Assembly: GCF_006715045.1 (NCBI RefSeq)
Contig: NZ_VFML01000001.1
Location: forward strand, 6,110,001-6,174,000
Reading direction: 5' to 3'
Length of the DNA: 64,000 bases
Source: Amycolatopsis cihanbeyliensis
GTDB lineage: Bacteria > Actinomycetota > Actinomycetes > Mycobacteriales > Pseudonocardiaceae
Position 1 is the stretch's first letter, and each line of letters starts with the position of its first letter. Shown here in pieces: positions 57,031 through 64,000 of the stretch. The notes under the pieces are model-generated. The model worked only from the letters and a program-made list of their open reading frames with translations. It ran no database searches and had not been told where the DNA came from. A program made the position numbers and the translations under genes.

Positions 57031-57777
57031 TCAGCCGAGGTGGTCCGAGATCGTGCGTAGTACCTCGGCCTGCTGCTCGCCGAGATAGAAATGCCCACCG
57101 GGGAACACCCGCAGGGTGAACTCACCCGAGGTGTGGTCGCCCCACGAGCGTGCCTCGTCCACCGTGGCCCGCGGGTCCGCGTCGCCGACCAGCGCGTGGA
57201 TGGGGCAGCTGACATCCGGGCCGGGCACGTAGCGATAGGTCTCGGCGGCCTTGTAGTCACTGCGCAGCACGGGCAGCATCATCTTCACCAGGTCGTCCTC
57301 TTGCAGTACCGCGGCCTCGGTTCCGCCCAACCGGCGCATCTCCGCCAGCAGGCCGTCGTCGTCCAGCAGATGCACACCCTCGTCCCTGGTGCGGGTCGGC
57401 GCTCGTCGCCCGGAGACGAAAAGATGCTGCAGCGGGATGCCCTCGGCCTCGAACTTCCTGGCCACCTCGAAGGCGAGGCTGGCACCCATGCTGTGTCCGA
57501 AGAAGGCCAGCGGCTGGTCGGCCCACGGCCGCAACACCTCGGCGGCGCGCTCGGCCAGCTCGCCGATATCGTCGATACACGGCTCGGTGTAGCGGTCCTG
57601 CCGGCCCGGGTACTGCATGGCCAGCACGTCCACCCGCGGCGACAGCGAGCGCGCGACCGGAAAGTAGTAGCTGGCCGATCCGCCGGCGTGCGGGAAGCAG
57701 ACCAGCCGGTGCGGCGCCTCCGGTGCCGGGTGGTATCGGCGGATCCACGCGGTGGTGTCCTCGGCGTTCACGGTCAT
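57031..57777 (-). CDS. Type II (external) thioesterase
   Basis: 248 residues. It opens RLVCFPHAGGSASYYFPVAR, has the nucleophile elbow FFGHSMGASLAFEVARKFEA, the Asp in LVGDADPRATVDEARSW and the catalytic His in FPGGHFYLGEQQAEV. These enzymes clear misloaded acyl groups from PKS/NRPS carrier domains. No megasynthase is in the window, so its partners are distant, or it is an orphan left after cluster loss. Confidence 0.92.
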   Translation of the reverse strand: MTVNAEDTTAWIRRYHPAPEAPHRLVCFPHAGGSASYYFPVARSLSPRVDVLAMQYPGRQDRYTEPCIDDIGELAERAAEVLRPWADQPLAFFGHSMGASLAFEVARKFEAEGIPLQHLFVSGRRAPTRTRDEGVHLLDDDGLLAEMRRLGGTEAAVLQEDDLVKMMLPVLRSDYKAAETYRYVPGPDVSCPIHALVGDADPRATVDEARSWGDHTSGEFTLRVFPGGHFYLGEQQAEVLRTISDHLG

Positions 57778-57927
57778 GGGGCGAGTGGGTCCTTTCGTGC
57801 GCGGCCGACAACGCGGCAGGGTCGGGCCGTTCGGCGTGCCGGACTCCAACCTGTCAGCCGGGCGCACCGCACGGCAACCCCGATCGGCCCGGGTCACCCC
57901 GCGCGCCGGGTGTGGTTAGCTGCCGGT

Positions 57928-58842
57928 GTGTCGATCGAGGTGAAGGTGCGGCAGGTGCACGAGGACGGGCTCGTGGGGACGTTGTGCACCCCGGTGGACG
58001 CCGTCACGGCGCCGGGTGTGTTGCTGCTCGGTGGATCCGAGGGCGGCCTGCACGAGCGCGACGCCCGGATGCTGGCCGCGGAGGGGTTCACCGTGCTCGC
58101 GCTGGCCTACTTCGGCGGCCCCGGGTTGCCATCGGGACTGGTGCGGGTGCCGCTGGAGTACTTCTTCCGCGCCCTGGATTTCCTGGCCGAACAGTCGCCG
58201 GACGGGGAACGGTTCGGCGTTCTGGGCGGGTCCCGCGGGGCGGAGGCCGGGCTGCTCGTCGCCGCGCACGACCGGCGTGTCGGTGCGGTCGTCGGGGTGG
58301 TCGGCGGGGGAGTGGTGACCCAGGGAATCGACCACCGCCACGGTGACCTGCTGGAGATCCTTGCCACCCCGGCCGCGCCGTGGACCCTGCACGCGGAACC
58401 CTTACCGTACCTGCCGTACCTCGTGTCCGAGGAACTGCGCGCGCGTGTCCGGAGTGGACAGCCGGTGCCGCTGACCCTCGCGTTCCGGCCGCCGCCGGAG
58501 GATCCGGTCGAGCTCGAGCGGGTGAGCATCCCGGTGGAGCGGATCCGCGGGCCGGTGCTGCTGCTGTCCGCAGGGGACGACCGCATGTGGCCGGGCGCGG
58601 CCTACTGCGAGGTCGCGATGAACCGGCTGACCACGGCCGGGCACCCGTACGCCTTCCGGCACCGGGTGTTCGCCGGTGCCGGCCACGGGATCGCCGGTCC
58701 GCCCGGTGAACCGCTCACCGGCACGACGAGCCCCGGCCCCGGCGTTCGTTTCGAGCTCGGTGGCACACCCGCCACCGGCACCGAGGCGCGGGCGCGGGCC
58801 TGGGCGGAGAGCGTCGAGTTCCTCGCTACCGCCCTGCGGTGA
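57928..58842 (+). CDS. BAAT/acyl-CoA thioesterase-like alpha/beta hydrolase
   Basis: 304 residues from GTG 57928. [20 protein letters not shown], then [20 protein letters not shown] (nucleophile in GGSRG), [14 protein letters not shown] (Asp) and [12 protein letters not shown] (His) match the C-terminal domain of the BAAT family, but without its usual N-terminal domain. Substrate unknown. Its end overlaps the convergent TetR gene by 17 bp. Confidence 0.83.
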   Translation: MSIEVKVRQVHEDGLVGTLCTPVDAVTAPGVLLLGGSEGGLHERDARMLAAEGFTVLALAYFGGPGLPSGLVRVPLEYFFRALDFLAEQSPDGERFGVLGGSRGAEAGLLVAAHDRRVGAVVGVVGGGVVTQGIDHRHGDLLEILATPAAPWTLHAEPLPYLPYLVSEELRARVRSGQPVPLTLAFRPPPEDPVELERVSIPVERIRGPVLLLSAGDDRMWPGAAYCEVAMNRLTTAGHPYAFRHRVFAGAGHGIAGPPGEPLTGTTSPGPGVRFELGGTPATGTEARARAWAESVEFLATALR

Positions 58843-59473
58843 GATCCGTGCGGAGATAGCGGGCGGCGAGCGCGGTACCGACCTCGGTGGCGTGCTCGAT
58901 GAGCCGCTCGGCGTCGGTGTCCACCACGCCGGCGTGCCAGGCGGTGACCAGTTCGACGAAACCGCCGATGCCGATCAGGGTGGTCATCCGGAGCGCGTCC
59001 TCGTCCACCCCGGGCTCGAGGTAGGGGCGTCCCGTCCGAACCAGCAGGTCGGTGGCCTGTTGCAGGGCCTGCCGGCGGCGCTGCTCCAGCATCGGACTGC
59101 CCGCGTGCTCGCCGAAGGCGATCTGCGCCCGCCGCGGGTCGCCCGCGACATCGTGCACGAAGGCGGCGATCGCGGCGCGTAGCTGGTCGATCGGGTGCTG
59201 GTCGAGCTTGTCGGCGATGGCTTCCAGCAGCAGGGCCATGGTCTCGTCGAAAACCTGGTCCCAGACCGCGGCGAGCAACGCCTCGCGGTCGGCGAAGCTC
59301 TCGTAGAAGTACCGGTCGATCAGCCCGGCCCTGGCGCACACCCCGCGCATGGTGACCGCGGCCCAACCCTGGTCGCCCCAGATCTCCATCGCCGCGTCGA
59401 CCAGCCGGCGGCGCCGTTGCGCGGTGCGCTGCTCGGCGCTGCGGCCGGCGTAGGTCCGGGAACGGGTGCGCAT
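58826..59473 (-). CDS. TetR-family transcriptional regulator
   Basis: 215 residues from ATG 59473 (ATG 59482 is also possible). The HTH is RRLVDAAMEIWGDQGWAAVT, MRGVCARAGLIDRYFYESFA. The ligand domain runs to [10 protein letters not shown]. It is divergent from the esterase/SDR/diiron/monooxygenase operon, with a double palindrome between them, so it most likely represses that operon. Confidence 0.88.
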   Translation of the reverse strand: MRTRSRTYAGRSAEQRTAQRRRRLVDAAMEIWGDQGWAAVTMRGVCARAGLIDRYFYESFADREALLAAVWDQVFDETMALLLEAIADKLDQHPIDQLRAAIAAFVHDVAGDPRRAQIAFGEHAGSPMLEQRRRQALQQATDLLVRTGRPYLEPGVDEDALRMTTLIGIGGFVELVTAWHAGVVDTDAERLIEHATEVGTALAARYLRTDLTAGR

Positions 59474-59521
59474 GTGTCCCATCTTGACAACCGGCATCCC
59501 GCGCGCACAATCGGATGGCAT

Positions 59522-59548
59522 GCGCCATCAGAGATGGCAGTTGCCATC
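59522..59548. promoter_or_regulatory. TetR operator: overlapping palindromes
   Basis: GCCATC-AGA-GATGGC and GATGGCA-GT-TGCCATC (59533-59548) share the middle arm, making a three-box symmetric site between the tetR start and GTG 59556. It lies directly ahead of the hydrolase start, ideally placed for repression. Confidence 0.65.
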
Positions 59549-59555
59549 AGATAGA

Positions 59556-60530
59556 GTGACGACGCCAGGGCCGGCCGCCTCGCGGCGGGCCCGATGGTGG
59601 TCCAGGATCAGCTCGGTCACCCTGCGCCCGCTCACCGCGGCCCTGCCGGCCTCCGAACGCGGGGTGCGCCTTTCCCGCCGGATCGTGGCCGGCTCGCTGG
59701 CGGTCCTCGGCCCGGTGCTGCCCGGTACCGAGGTACGCGGGATCGACCTCGCGGACGGCGGCGGGTCGCGGGTGCGGGGCGAGTGGGTACACCGGCCGCG
59801 GGTGCGGCGGGAGGGCACGGTGCTGCTGTACCTGCATGGCAGCGGGTACGCGGTGTGCTCGGCGCGCACCCATCGCGGGCTGACCTCCCGGCTGGCGGCG
59901 ATGACCGGGTTGCCGGTGTTCGCCTGCGACTACCGGCTCGCCCCGCGGCACCGGTTTCCCGCTGCCGCGGACGATGTGCGCGCCGCCTACGACTGGCTGC
60001 GTGCTCATGGCCACCCGGGTGAGCGAGTCGTCGTGGCCGGGGACTCCGCCGGCGGGCACCTGGCGCTCGACCTCACACTCGAACTGCTCCGGTCGCGGTC
60101 GCCCGCCCCCGCCGCGGTGGTGCTGTTCTCCCCGCTCGTGGACCCGTCCCTCGAGCTGGCGCGGCGGCGGGAACGGAGCAGGCCGGACCCGATGATCTCC
60201 GCGGAGCGGGCACGCAGGATGGTCGCGCTCTACACCCGGGACACCGACGCCGCCCATCCCCGCCTGGCGCTCGGCTTCGACGGTGTAGCGGGCTTTCCGC
60301 CCACCCTGATCCAGGCGGGCGGCGCGGAGATGCTCGCGGCCGACGCCGAACACCTCGCGCGCTCGTTACGGGCCGCGGGAGCCCACTGCGAGCTGGAGAT
60401 CTGGCCAGGGCAGATGCACGTGTTCCAGGCACTTCCGCTGCTGATCCCGGAGGCGAGACCCGCGTTGGCCACGGCCGCCGGGTTCATCCGCCGGCAGGCG
60501 TGCGGCCCGCGACGTGCGGAGGCATCGTGA
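59556..60530 (+). CDS. Hormone-sensitive-lipase-type esterase (LipR-like)
   Basis: 324 residues from GTG 59556; ATG 59520 would run through the operator. The oxyanion motif is LLYLHGSGYAVCSART (HGGG varied to HGSG), the nucleophile elbow is VVVAGDSAGGHLALDL, and the late Asp/His lie in PTLIQAGGAEMLAADAEHLA and LEIWPGQMHVFQ. It hydrolyses a short or medium acyl ester. First gene of the operon, with a 4-bp overlap with the SDR gene. Confidence 0.9.
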   Translation: MTTPGPAASRRARWWSRISSVTLRPLTAALPASERGVRLSRRIVAGSLAVLGPVLPGTEVRGIDLADGGGSRVRGEWVHRPRVRREGTVLLYLHGSGYAVCSARTHRGLTSRLAAMTGLPVFACDYRLAPRHRFPAAADDVRAAYDWLRAHGHPGERVVVAGDSAGGHLALDLTLELLRSRSPAPAAVVLFSPLVDPSLELARRRERSRPDPMISAERARRMVALYTRDTDAAHPRLALGFDGVAGFPPTLIQAGGAEMLAADAEHLARSLRAAGAHCELEIWPGQMHVFQALPLLIPEARPALATAAGFIRRQACGPRRAEAS

Positions 60531-61378
60531 GCGGGACCACCTCGACGGCACACCGGACCCGCGCGGCGGCGGCCGTGGTGACCGGCGCGGGCAGCGGCAT
60601 CGGCAGGGCCTTCGCCATGGAGCTGGCTCGCCGGGGTGGCAGTGTGGTCTGCGCCGATCTCGACCCGGCGGCCGCGAAGGACACCGCCGCCATGATCGAG
60701 GCCGGGGGCGGTCGTGCGTTGCCGACCGGCTGCGACGTCTCGATCGAGGCACAGGTGTGGGACGTCTCCGAGACCGCCGAGCGCTGGCTCGGCCGCCCGG
60801 CCGGGCTGGTCGTGAACAACGCGGGCATCGGCACCGGCGGCCGGGTGGTCGGCGAGACACCGCTGGCGGACTGGCGGCGCACCCTCGAGGTCAACCTGTG
60901 GGGGGTGGTGCACGGTTGCCACGTGTTCACCCCGTGGCTGCGCGAGGCCGGCCGCGGCGGGATCATCAACGTCGCCTCCGCGGCCGCCTTCGCCGCGGCC
61001 CCGCGGATGGCGGCGTACAACGCGAGCAAGGCGGCTGTACTGTCCATTTCGGAGACACTCGCCGCGGAGCTTGCCGGAACCGGGGTCGCGGTGACGGTGC
61101 TGTGCCCCACCTTCGTCCGGACCAACATCGTCTCGGGCGAGCTGATCGACGCGGCCGCCGCCCGCGCCGCGGCGATGCTGATGCGGCTGACCGGCAGTTC
61201 ACCGGACCGGATCGCTCGCCGGACCCTCGACGCGCACGACCGCGGGCTGCTCCACGCCCTTCCGCAGTGGGACGCCCGGCTGGTCTGGCGCGGTAAACGG
61301 TTCTTCCCCGGTGGCTACACCCGTGCGGCCGGGCTGATCGGCCGATGGCTTCCGGTAGGCGAGAACTCCGAGTACTGA
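60527..61378 (+). CDS. Short-chain dehydrogenase/reductase (SadH-like)
   Basis: 283 residues from GTG 60527 overlapping the esterase stop (GTGA). TGAGSGIGRAFAMELARRGG is the NAD(P)-binding motif, NNAGIG the NAG motif, and SAAAFAAAPRMAAYNASKAA contains Ser and YxxxK (YNASK). C-terminal PQWDARLVWRGKRFFPGGYT resembles mycobacterial SadH-type SDRs. It oxidises or reduces an alcohol/ketone produced or consumed by the monooxygenase of this operon. Confidence 0.92.
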   Translation: MSGTTSTAHRTRAAAAVVTGAGSGIGRAFAMELARRGGSVVCADLDPAAAKDTAAMIEAGGGRALPTGCDVSIEAQVWDVSETAERWLGRPAGLVVNNAGIGTGGRVVGETPLADWRRTLEVNLWGVVHGCHVFTPWLREAGRGGIINVASAAAFAAAPRMAAYNASKAAVLSISETLAAELAGTGVAVTVLCPTFVRTNIVSGELIDAAAARAAAMLMRLTGSSPDRIARRTLDAHDRGLLHALPQWDARLVWRGKRFFPGGYTRAAGLIGRWLPVGENSEY

Positions 61379-61390
61379 GAGGAGACCACC

Positions 61391-62314
61391 ATGGCATTCG
61401 ACTTCGAGGACATGCTGCGGACCGTCAAGGACAAACAATGGGCGTTGGTCGACATCGACTGGGACGCGCCGGGGGCCGACCTGATCACCGAGGAGCAGCG
61501 GCCCAAGCTCAAGCAGTTCATGACCGACCTGGTGTGGATCGAGAACATCGGCGCCAGGGGGTTCGCCGCCCTCGCAAGGAAGGCGCCGAACGAGACGGTC
61601 AAGGAGATCTACACCTACTTCCATGCCGAGGAGCAGAAACACGCCAACGCCGAGCTGGCGCTGATGCGTCGCTGGGGCATGCTGGAGGGTGACCAGGTGC
61701 CGGAGCCGAACGTCAACGTTCGGCTGGCCATCCAGATGCTGGACCGCTACGCCGATGGCGCACCGCTGTCCGGCCTCGCCACCCTCATCCCGATGCTGGA
61801 GTGCGCGCTGGACGGGGCACTGGTGAAGTTCCTGCTGGACGAGGTGGCCGACCCGCTGTGTCACGAGGTGTTCAAGCACATCAACTCCGACGAGTCCCGG
61901 CATATCGCGGTGGACTTCCAGGTGCTCGACCTGGTGGGTGCCGGTCCGCTGCGCAGACTGCTCATCGAGTCCGCCTCGATACTGAAACCGCAGATCCTGC
62001 TCGGCCTGCTGCTGTACGTCCCACTGCTGAACAAGATGCGCGACAACATCGTCGCGATGGGACTGTCCGAACGCAAGCTGCACAACGCGGTGAAGCGGTT
62101 CGTCACCAACGGCCAGCGCAGTGCGAACACCCGGCGGATTCCCGCCTACCAGCTGTTCAAGCGGCAGGCCGCCATGGTGGTCGACCGGACCCACCCGTAC
62201 CACCGTTACCTTGCCGACCCGCTGGTCCGGCTCACCAGCCGCATTCCCGCGCGGTTGACCGGAAAGACGCCGAGCTGGGCCAGGGAGCTCACACACGAGC
62301 CGGTGGCCGAATGA
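61391..62314 (+). CDS. Ferritin-like diiron-carboxylate protein
   Basis: 307 residues. Two ExxH motifs, TYFHAEEQKHANAELAL and INSDESRHIAVDFQVLD, provide a diiron site in a four-helix bundle. The C-terminal third is basic and may sit near membranes. Relatives act as oxygenases or desaturase-like enzymes. It lies 12 nt after the SDR and its stop overlaps the monooxygenase start (ATGA), placing it inside the pathway. Confidence 0.85.
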   Translation: MAFDFEDMLRTVKDKQWALVDIDWDAPGADLITEEQRPKLKQFMTDLVWIENIGARGFAALARKAPNETVKEIYTYFHAEEQKHANAELALMRRWGMLEGDQVPEPNVNVRLAIQMLDRYADGAPLSGLATLIPMLECALDGALVKFLLDEVADPLCHEVFKHINSDESRHIAVDFQVLDLVGAGPLRRLLIESASILKPQILLGLLLYVPLLNKMRDNIVAMGLSERKLHNAVKRFVTNGQRSANTRRIPAYQLFKRQAAMVVDRTHPYHRYLADPLVRLTSRIPARLTGKTPSWARELTHEPVAE

Positions 62315-63765
62315 CCACGGGCACAGTGCTGATCATCGGGGCCGGGTTCGCCGGCCTCGGCACGGCGATCCGGCTACGGCAGGCGGGTATCGACGATTTC
62401 GTCGTGCTGGAACGGGCCTCGGACGTGGGTGGTACCTGGCGGGACAACACCTACCCCGGCGCGGCCTGCGACGTGCCCTCGCCGCTGTACTCCCTTTCCT
62501 ACGCACCGAATCCCGGCTGGTCCCGGGCCTACTCGGGCGGCGCGGAGATACTGGACTACATCCGGTCGGTCGTGGCGGAGTTCGATCTGCGACCGCACAT
62601 CCGTTTCGGAGCCAACGTGACCGGACTGTCCTTCGAGGAGGGCTCGGGCACCTGGACGGCGCGCACCGAGGACGGCCGCCGGTTCACCGCCCGCGCCGTG
62701 GTGCTGGCCTCCGGGCCGCTGGCCAACGCGAGCCTGCCGGACATCCCCGGTATCGAGAGCTACACCGGACACAAGATCCACAGTGCTCGGTGGGATCACG
62801 ACTACGATATGACCGGCAAGCGGATCGCCGTGATCGGTACCGGGGCGAGCGCCGTCCAGATCATTCCCCGGCTGGTCGAGCAGGCACGGACCGTCCGCGT
62901 GTTCCAGCGCACTCCCGGATGGGTCATGCCCCGCCTCGACCACGGCTACCCCGGTTGGCTGACCAAGCTGTTCCGGCGCAGGCCCGCGGTTCAGCACGCC
63001 TACCGCGCGGCGCTGTTCTGGGCACACGAGGTCATGGCCCTCGGCCTGGTGTGGAACAGTCCCTTCACCACCGCCCTGCAGGCGGTGGCCAGGGCCCACC
63101 TGCGGCTGACCGTGCGGGACTCCTGGCTGCGTCGCCAGCTCACCCCGGACTTCCGGATCGGCTGCAAGCGGGTGCTGATGACCAGTGACTACTACCCCGC
63201 ACTGCAACGGGAGAACTGCAAGCTCATCACCTGGCCGATCGCCACCCTCGCGCCGAACGGCATCCGCACCGCGGACGGGATCGAGCACGAGGTGGACTGC
63301 ATCGTGTTCGCCACCGGGTTCGAGGTGCACAAGACCTCGACCCCGTACCCGATCACCGGTCGCGGCGGCCGGGTGCTGGCGGAGGAATGGTCCACAGGCG
63401 CGCGGGCGTACAAGAGCGTCAGCGTCGCCGGCTACCCCAACCTCTTTCTCACCTTCGGCCCCAACTCCGGGCCGGGCCACAACTCGGTGCTGGTCTACAA
63501 CGAGTCGCAGGTGGACTACATTGTCCGGGCCATCACGCTGCTCCGGGACCGGAACCTGCGCACCATGGACGTCCGTGCGGACATCCAGGACGCGTTCAAC
63601 GCCGAGCTGCATCGAAAGCTGGCCAGGACTACCTGGAACTCCGGGTGCCGGAGCTGGTATCTCACCGAGGAGGGGTTCAACGCCGCGATGTACCCGGGGT
63701 TCGCCGTCCAGTACGCCCGCGAACTCGCCGCCTTCGACGCGGACGACTATCACCTTTCCGGTTGA
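62311..63765 (+). CDS. FAD-dependent Baeyer-Villiger-type monooxygenase (MymA-like)
   Basis: 484 residues. The FAD motif is LIIGAGFAGLGTAIRLRQAG and the NADPH motif VIGTGASAVQIIPRLVE. The Baeyer-Villiger fingerprint appears as YTGHKIHSARWDHDYD (GxxxHxxxW, with D replacing the usual P). YPGAACDVPSPLYSLSY is another family segment. It inserts oxygen into ketones or N-oxygenates. With an upstream LipR-like esterase and SadH-like SDR, it resembles the mymA operon of mycobacteria. Confidence 0.93.
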   Translation: MTTGTVLIIGAGFAGLGTAIRLRQAGIDDFVVLERASDVGGTWRDNTYPGAACDVPSPLYSLSYAPNPGWSRAYSGGAEILDYIRSVVAEFDLRPHIRFGANVTGLSFEEGSGTWTARTEDGRRFTARAVVLASGPLANASLPDIPGIESYTGHKIHSARWDHDYDMTGKRIAVIGTGASAVQIIPRLVEQARTVRVFQRTPGWVMPRLDHGYPGWLTKLFRRRPAVQHAYRAALFWAHEVMALGLVWNSPFTTALQAVARAHLRLTVRDSWLRRQLTPDFRIGCKRVLMTSDYYPALQRENCKLITWPIATLAPNGIRTADGIEHEVDCIVFATGFEVHKTSTPYPITGRGGRVLAEEWSTGARAYKSVSVAGYPNLFLTFGPNSGPGHNSVLVYNESQVDYIVRAITLLRDRNLRTMDVRADIQDAFNAELHRKLARTTWNSGCRSWYLTEEGFNAAMYPGFAVQYARELAAFDADDYHLSG

Positions 63766-63792
63766 GCGGCCGCCGGGATCGGGCGCCGGTGG

Positions 63793-64000
63793 TCAGCGGG
63801 CTTCGAGCCGCTCGCGGAGGTGGCGGCGCAGGCGGGTGGCCTTGGGATCGTCGAACCCGGCCAGGTTCTCCACCGCCTCCCGCCACAGCCGGGTGCTTTC
63901 GGTTTCCCCCTCGCCGGCCCGCCGGGCGGCGTTGGCAAGGTTGCCAAGGGATATCACCAGTTGCCAGCGATCGCCCAGTTCGCCGTGCGTGGTGCGGGCA
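63793..64000 (-). CDS. C-terminus of a probable TPR-repeat protein, cut by window edge
   Basis: The minus strand frame ending at 63793 reads THGELGDRWQLVISLGNLAN, ESTRLWREAVENLAGFDDPK and RLRRHLRERLEAR. The pattern resembles the final TPR units of an AfsR/SARP-like or TPR-containing regulator. The N-terminus is outside the window, so family remains a guess. Confidence 0.6.
   Translation of the reverse strand, partial: ARTTHGELGDRWQLVISLGNLANAARRAGEGETESTRLWREAVENLAGFDDPKATRLRRHLRERLEAR

Overview
The window is high-GC DNA dominated by G/C-ending codons, many GTG starts and ATGA/GTGA stop-start overlaps. Families such as mycoredoxin, F420-type DDN proteins, DUF574 methyltransferases and a class II diterpene cyclase point to an actinomycete, most plausibly Pseudonocardiaceae (family-level inference only). 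No tRNA or rRNA gene was seen.

Layout. 1-5.1 kb: truncated hydantoinase/oxoprolinase, TauE-like exporter, PLP gamma-lyase with a divergent Lrp regulator, and a TetR/DDN pair. 5.1-16.9 kb: a tightly packed minus-strand exopolysaccharide operon (two Agd3-like deacetylases, PelF-like glycosyltransferase, large membrane protein, nucleotidyltransferase, two epimerases, GH114 lipoprotein, UDP-sugar dehydrogenase), resembling a Pel/galactosaminogalactan machine. 17-24.2 kb: decayed genes (HAD, dirigent-like), mycoredoxin, hydrolase, aminotransferase, a divergent ArsR locus, an FMN-binding protein, GNAT and DUF1772 proteins.

24.3-38.0 kb: a complete type I-E CRISPR-Cas locus. Array 1 (10 repeats) lies after cas2; cas3-cse1-cse2-cas7-cas5-cas6e-cas1-cas2 run on the minus strand; array 2 (11 repeats) lies 3.3 kb upstream of cas3 and points the other way. 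The arrays have different repeats but share a leader motif with identical spacing. Between cas3 and array 2 is an AT-richer segment with a small two-TM gene just ahead of cas3, a minus-strand element built like a degenerate one-spacer array (CreA-like), a run of strong hairpins, and an XRE regulator with three tiny coupled genes.

38-44.9 kb: secreted SH3 protein, PhoD phosphatase, PadR-controlled ABC exporter, DUF574 methyltransferase. 44.9-48.7 kb: a three-gene terpenoid operon (class II cyclase, P450, UbiA-type enzyme). 48.9-58.8 kb: MGMT, several MDR oxidoreductases, a CPBP protein, TetR/FMN reductase pair, LigD-type polymerase, HAD hydrolase, DUF5988, type II thioesterase and a BAAT-like hydrolase. 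58.8-63.8 kb: a TetR regulator divergent from a four-gene esterase/SDR/diiron/Baeyer-Villiger operon reminiscent of mycobacterial mymA. The window ends in the C-terminus of a probable TPR protein.

The strongest candidates for undescribed biology are the CreA-like element and hairpin cluster beside cas3, the small membrane gene that heads the cas operon, and the Agd3/PelF/GH114 polysaccharide operon.
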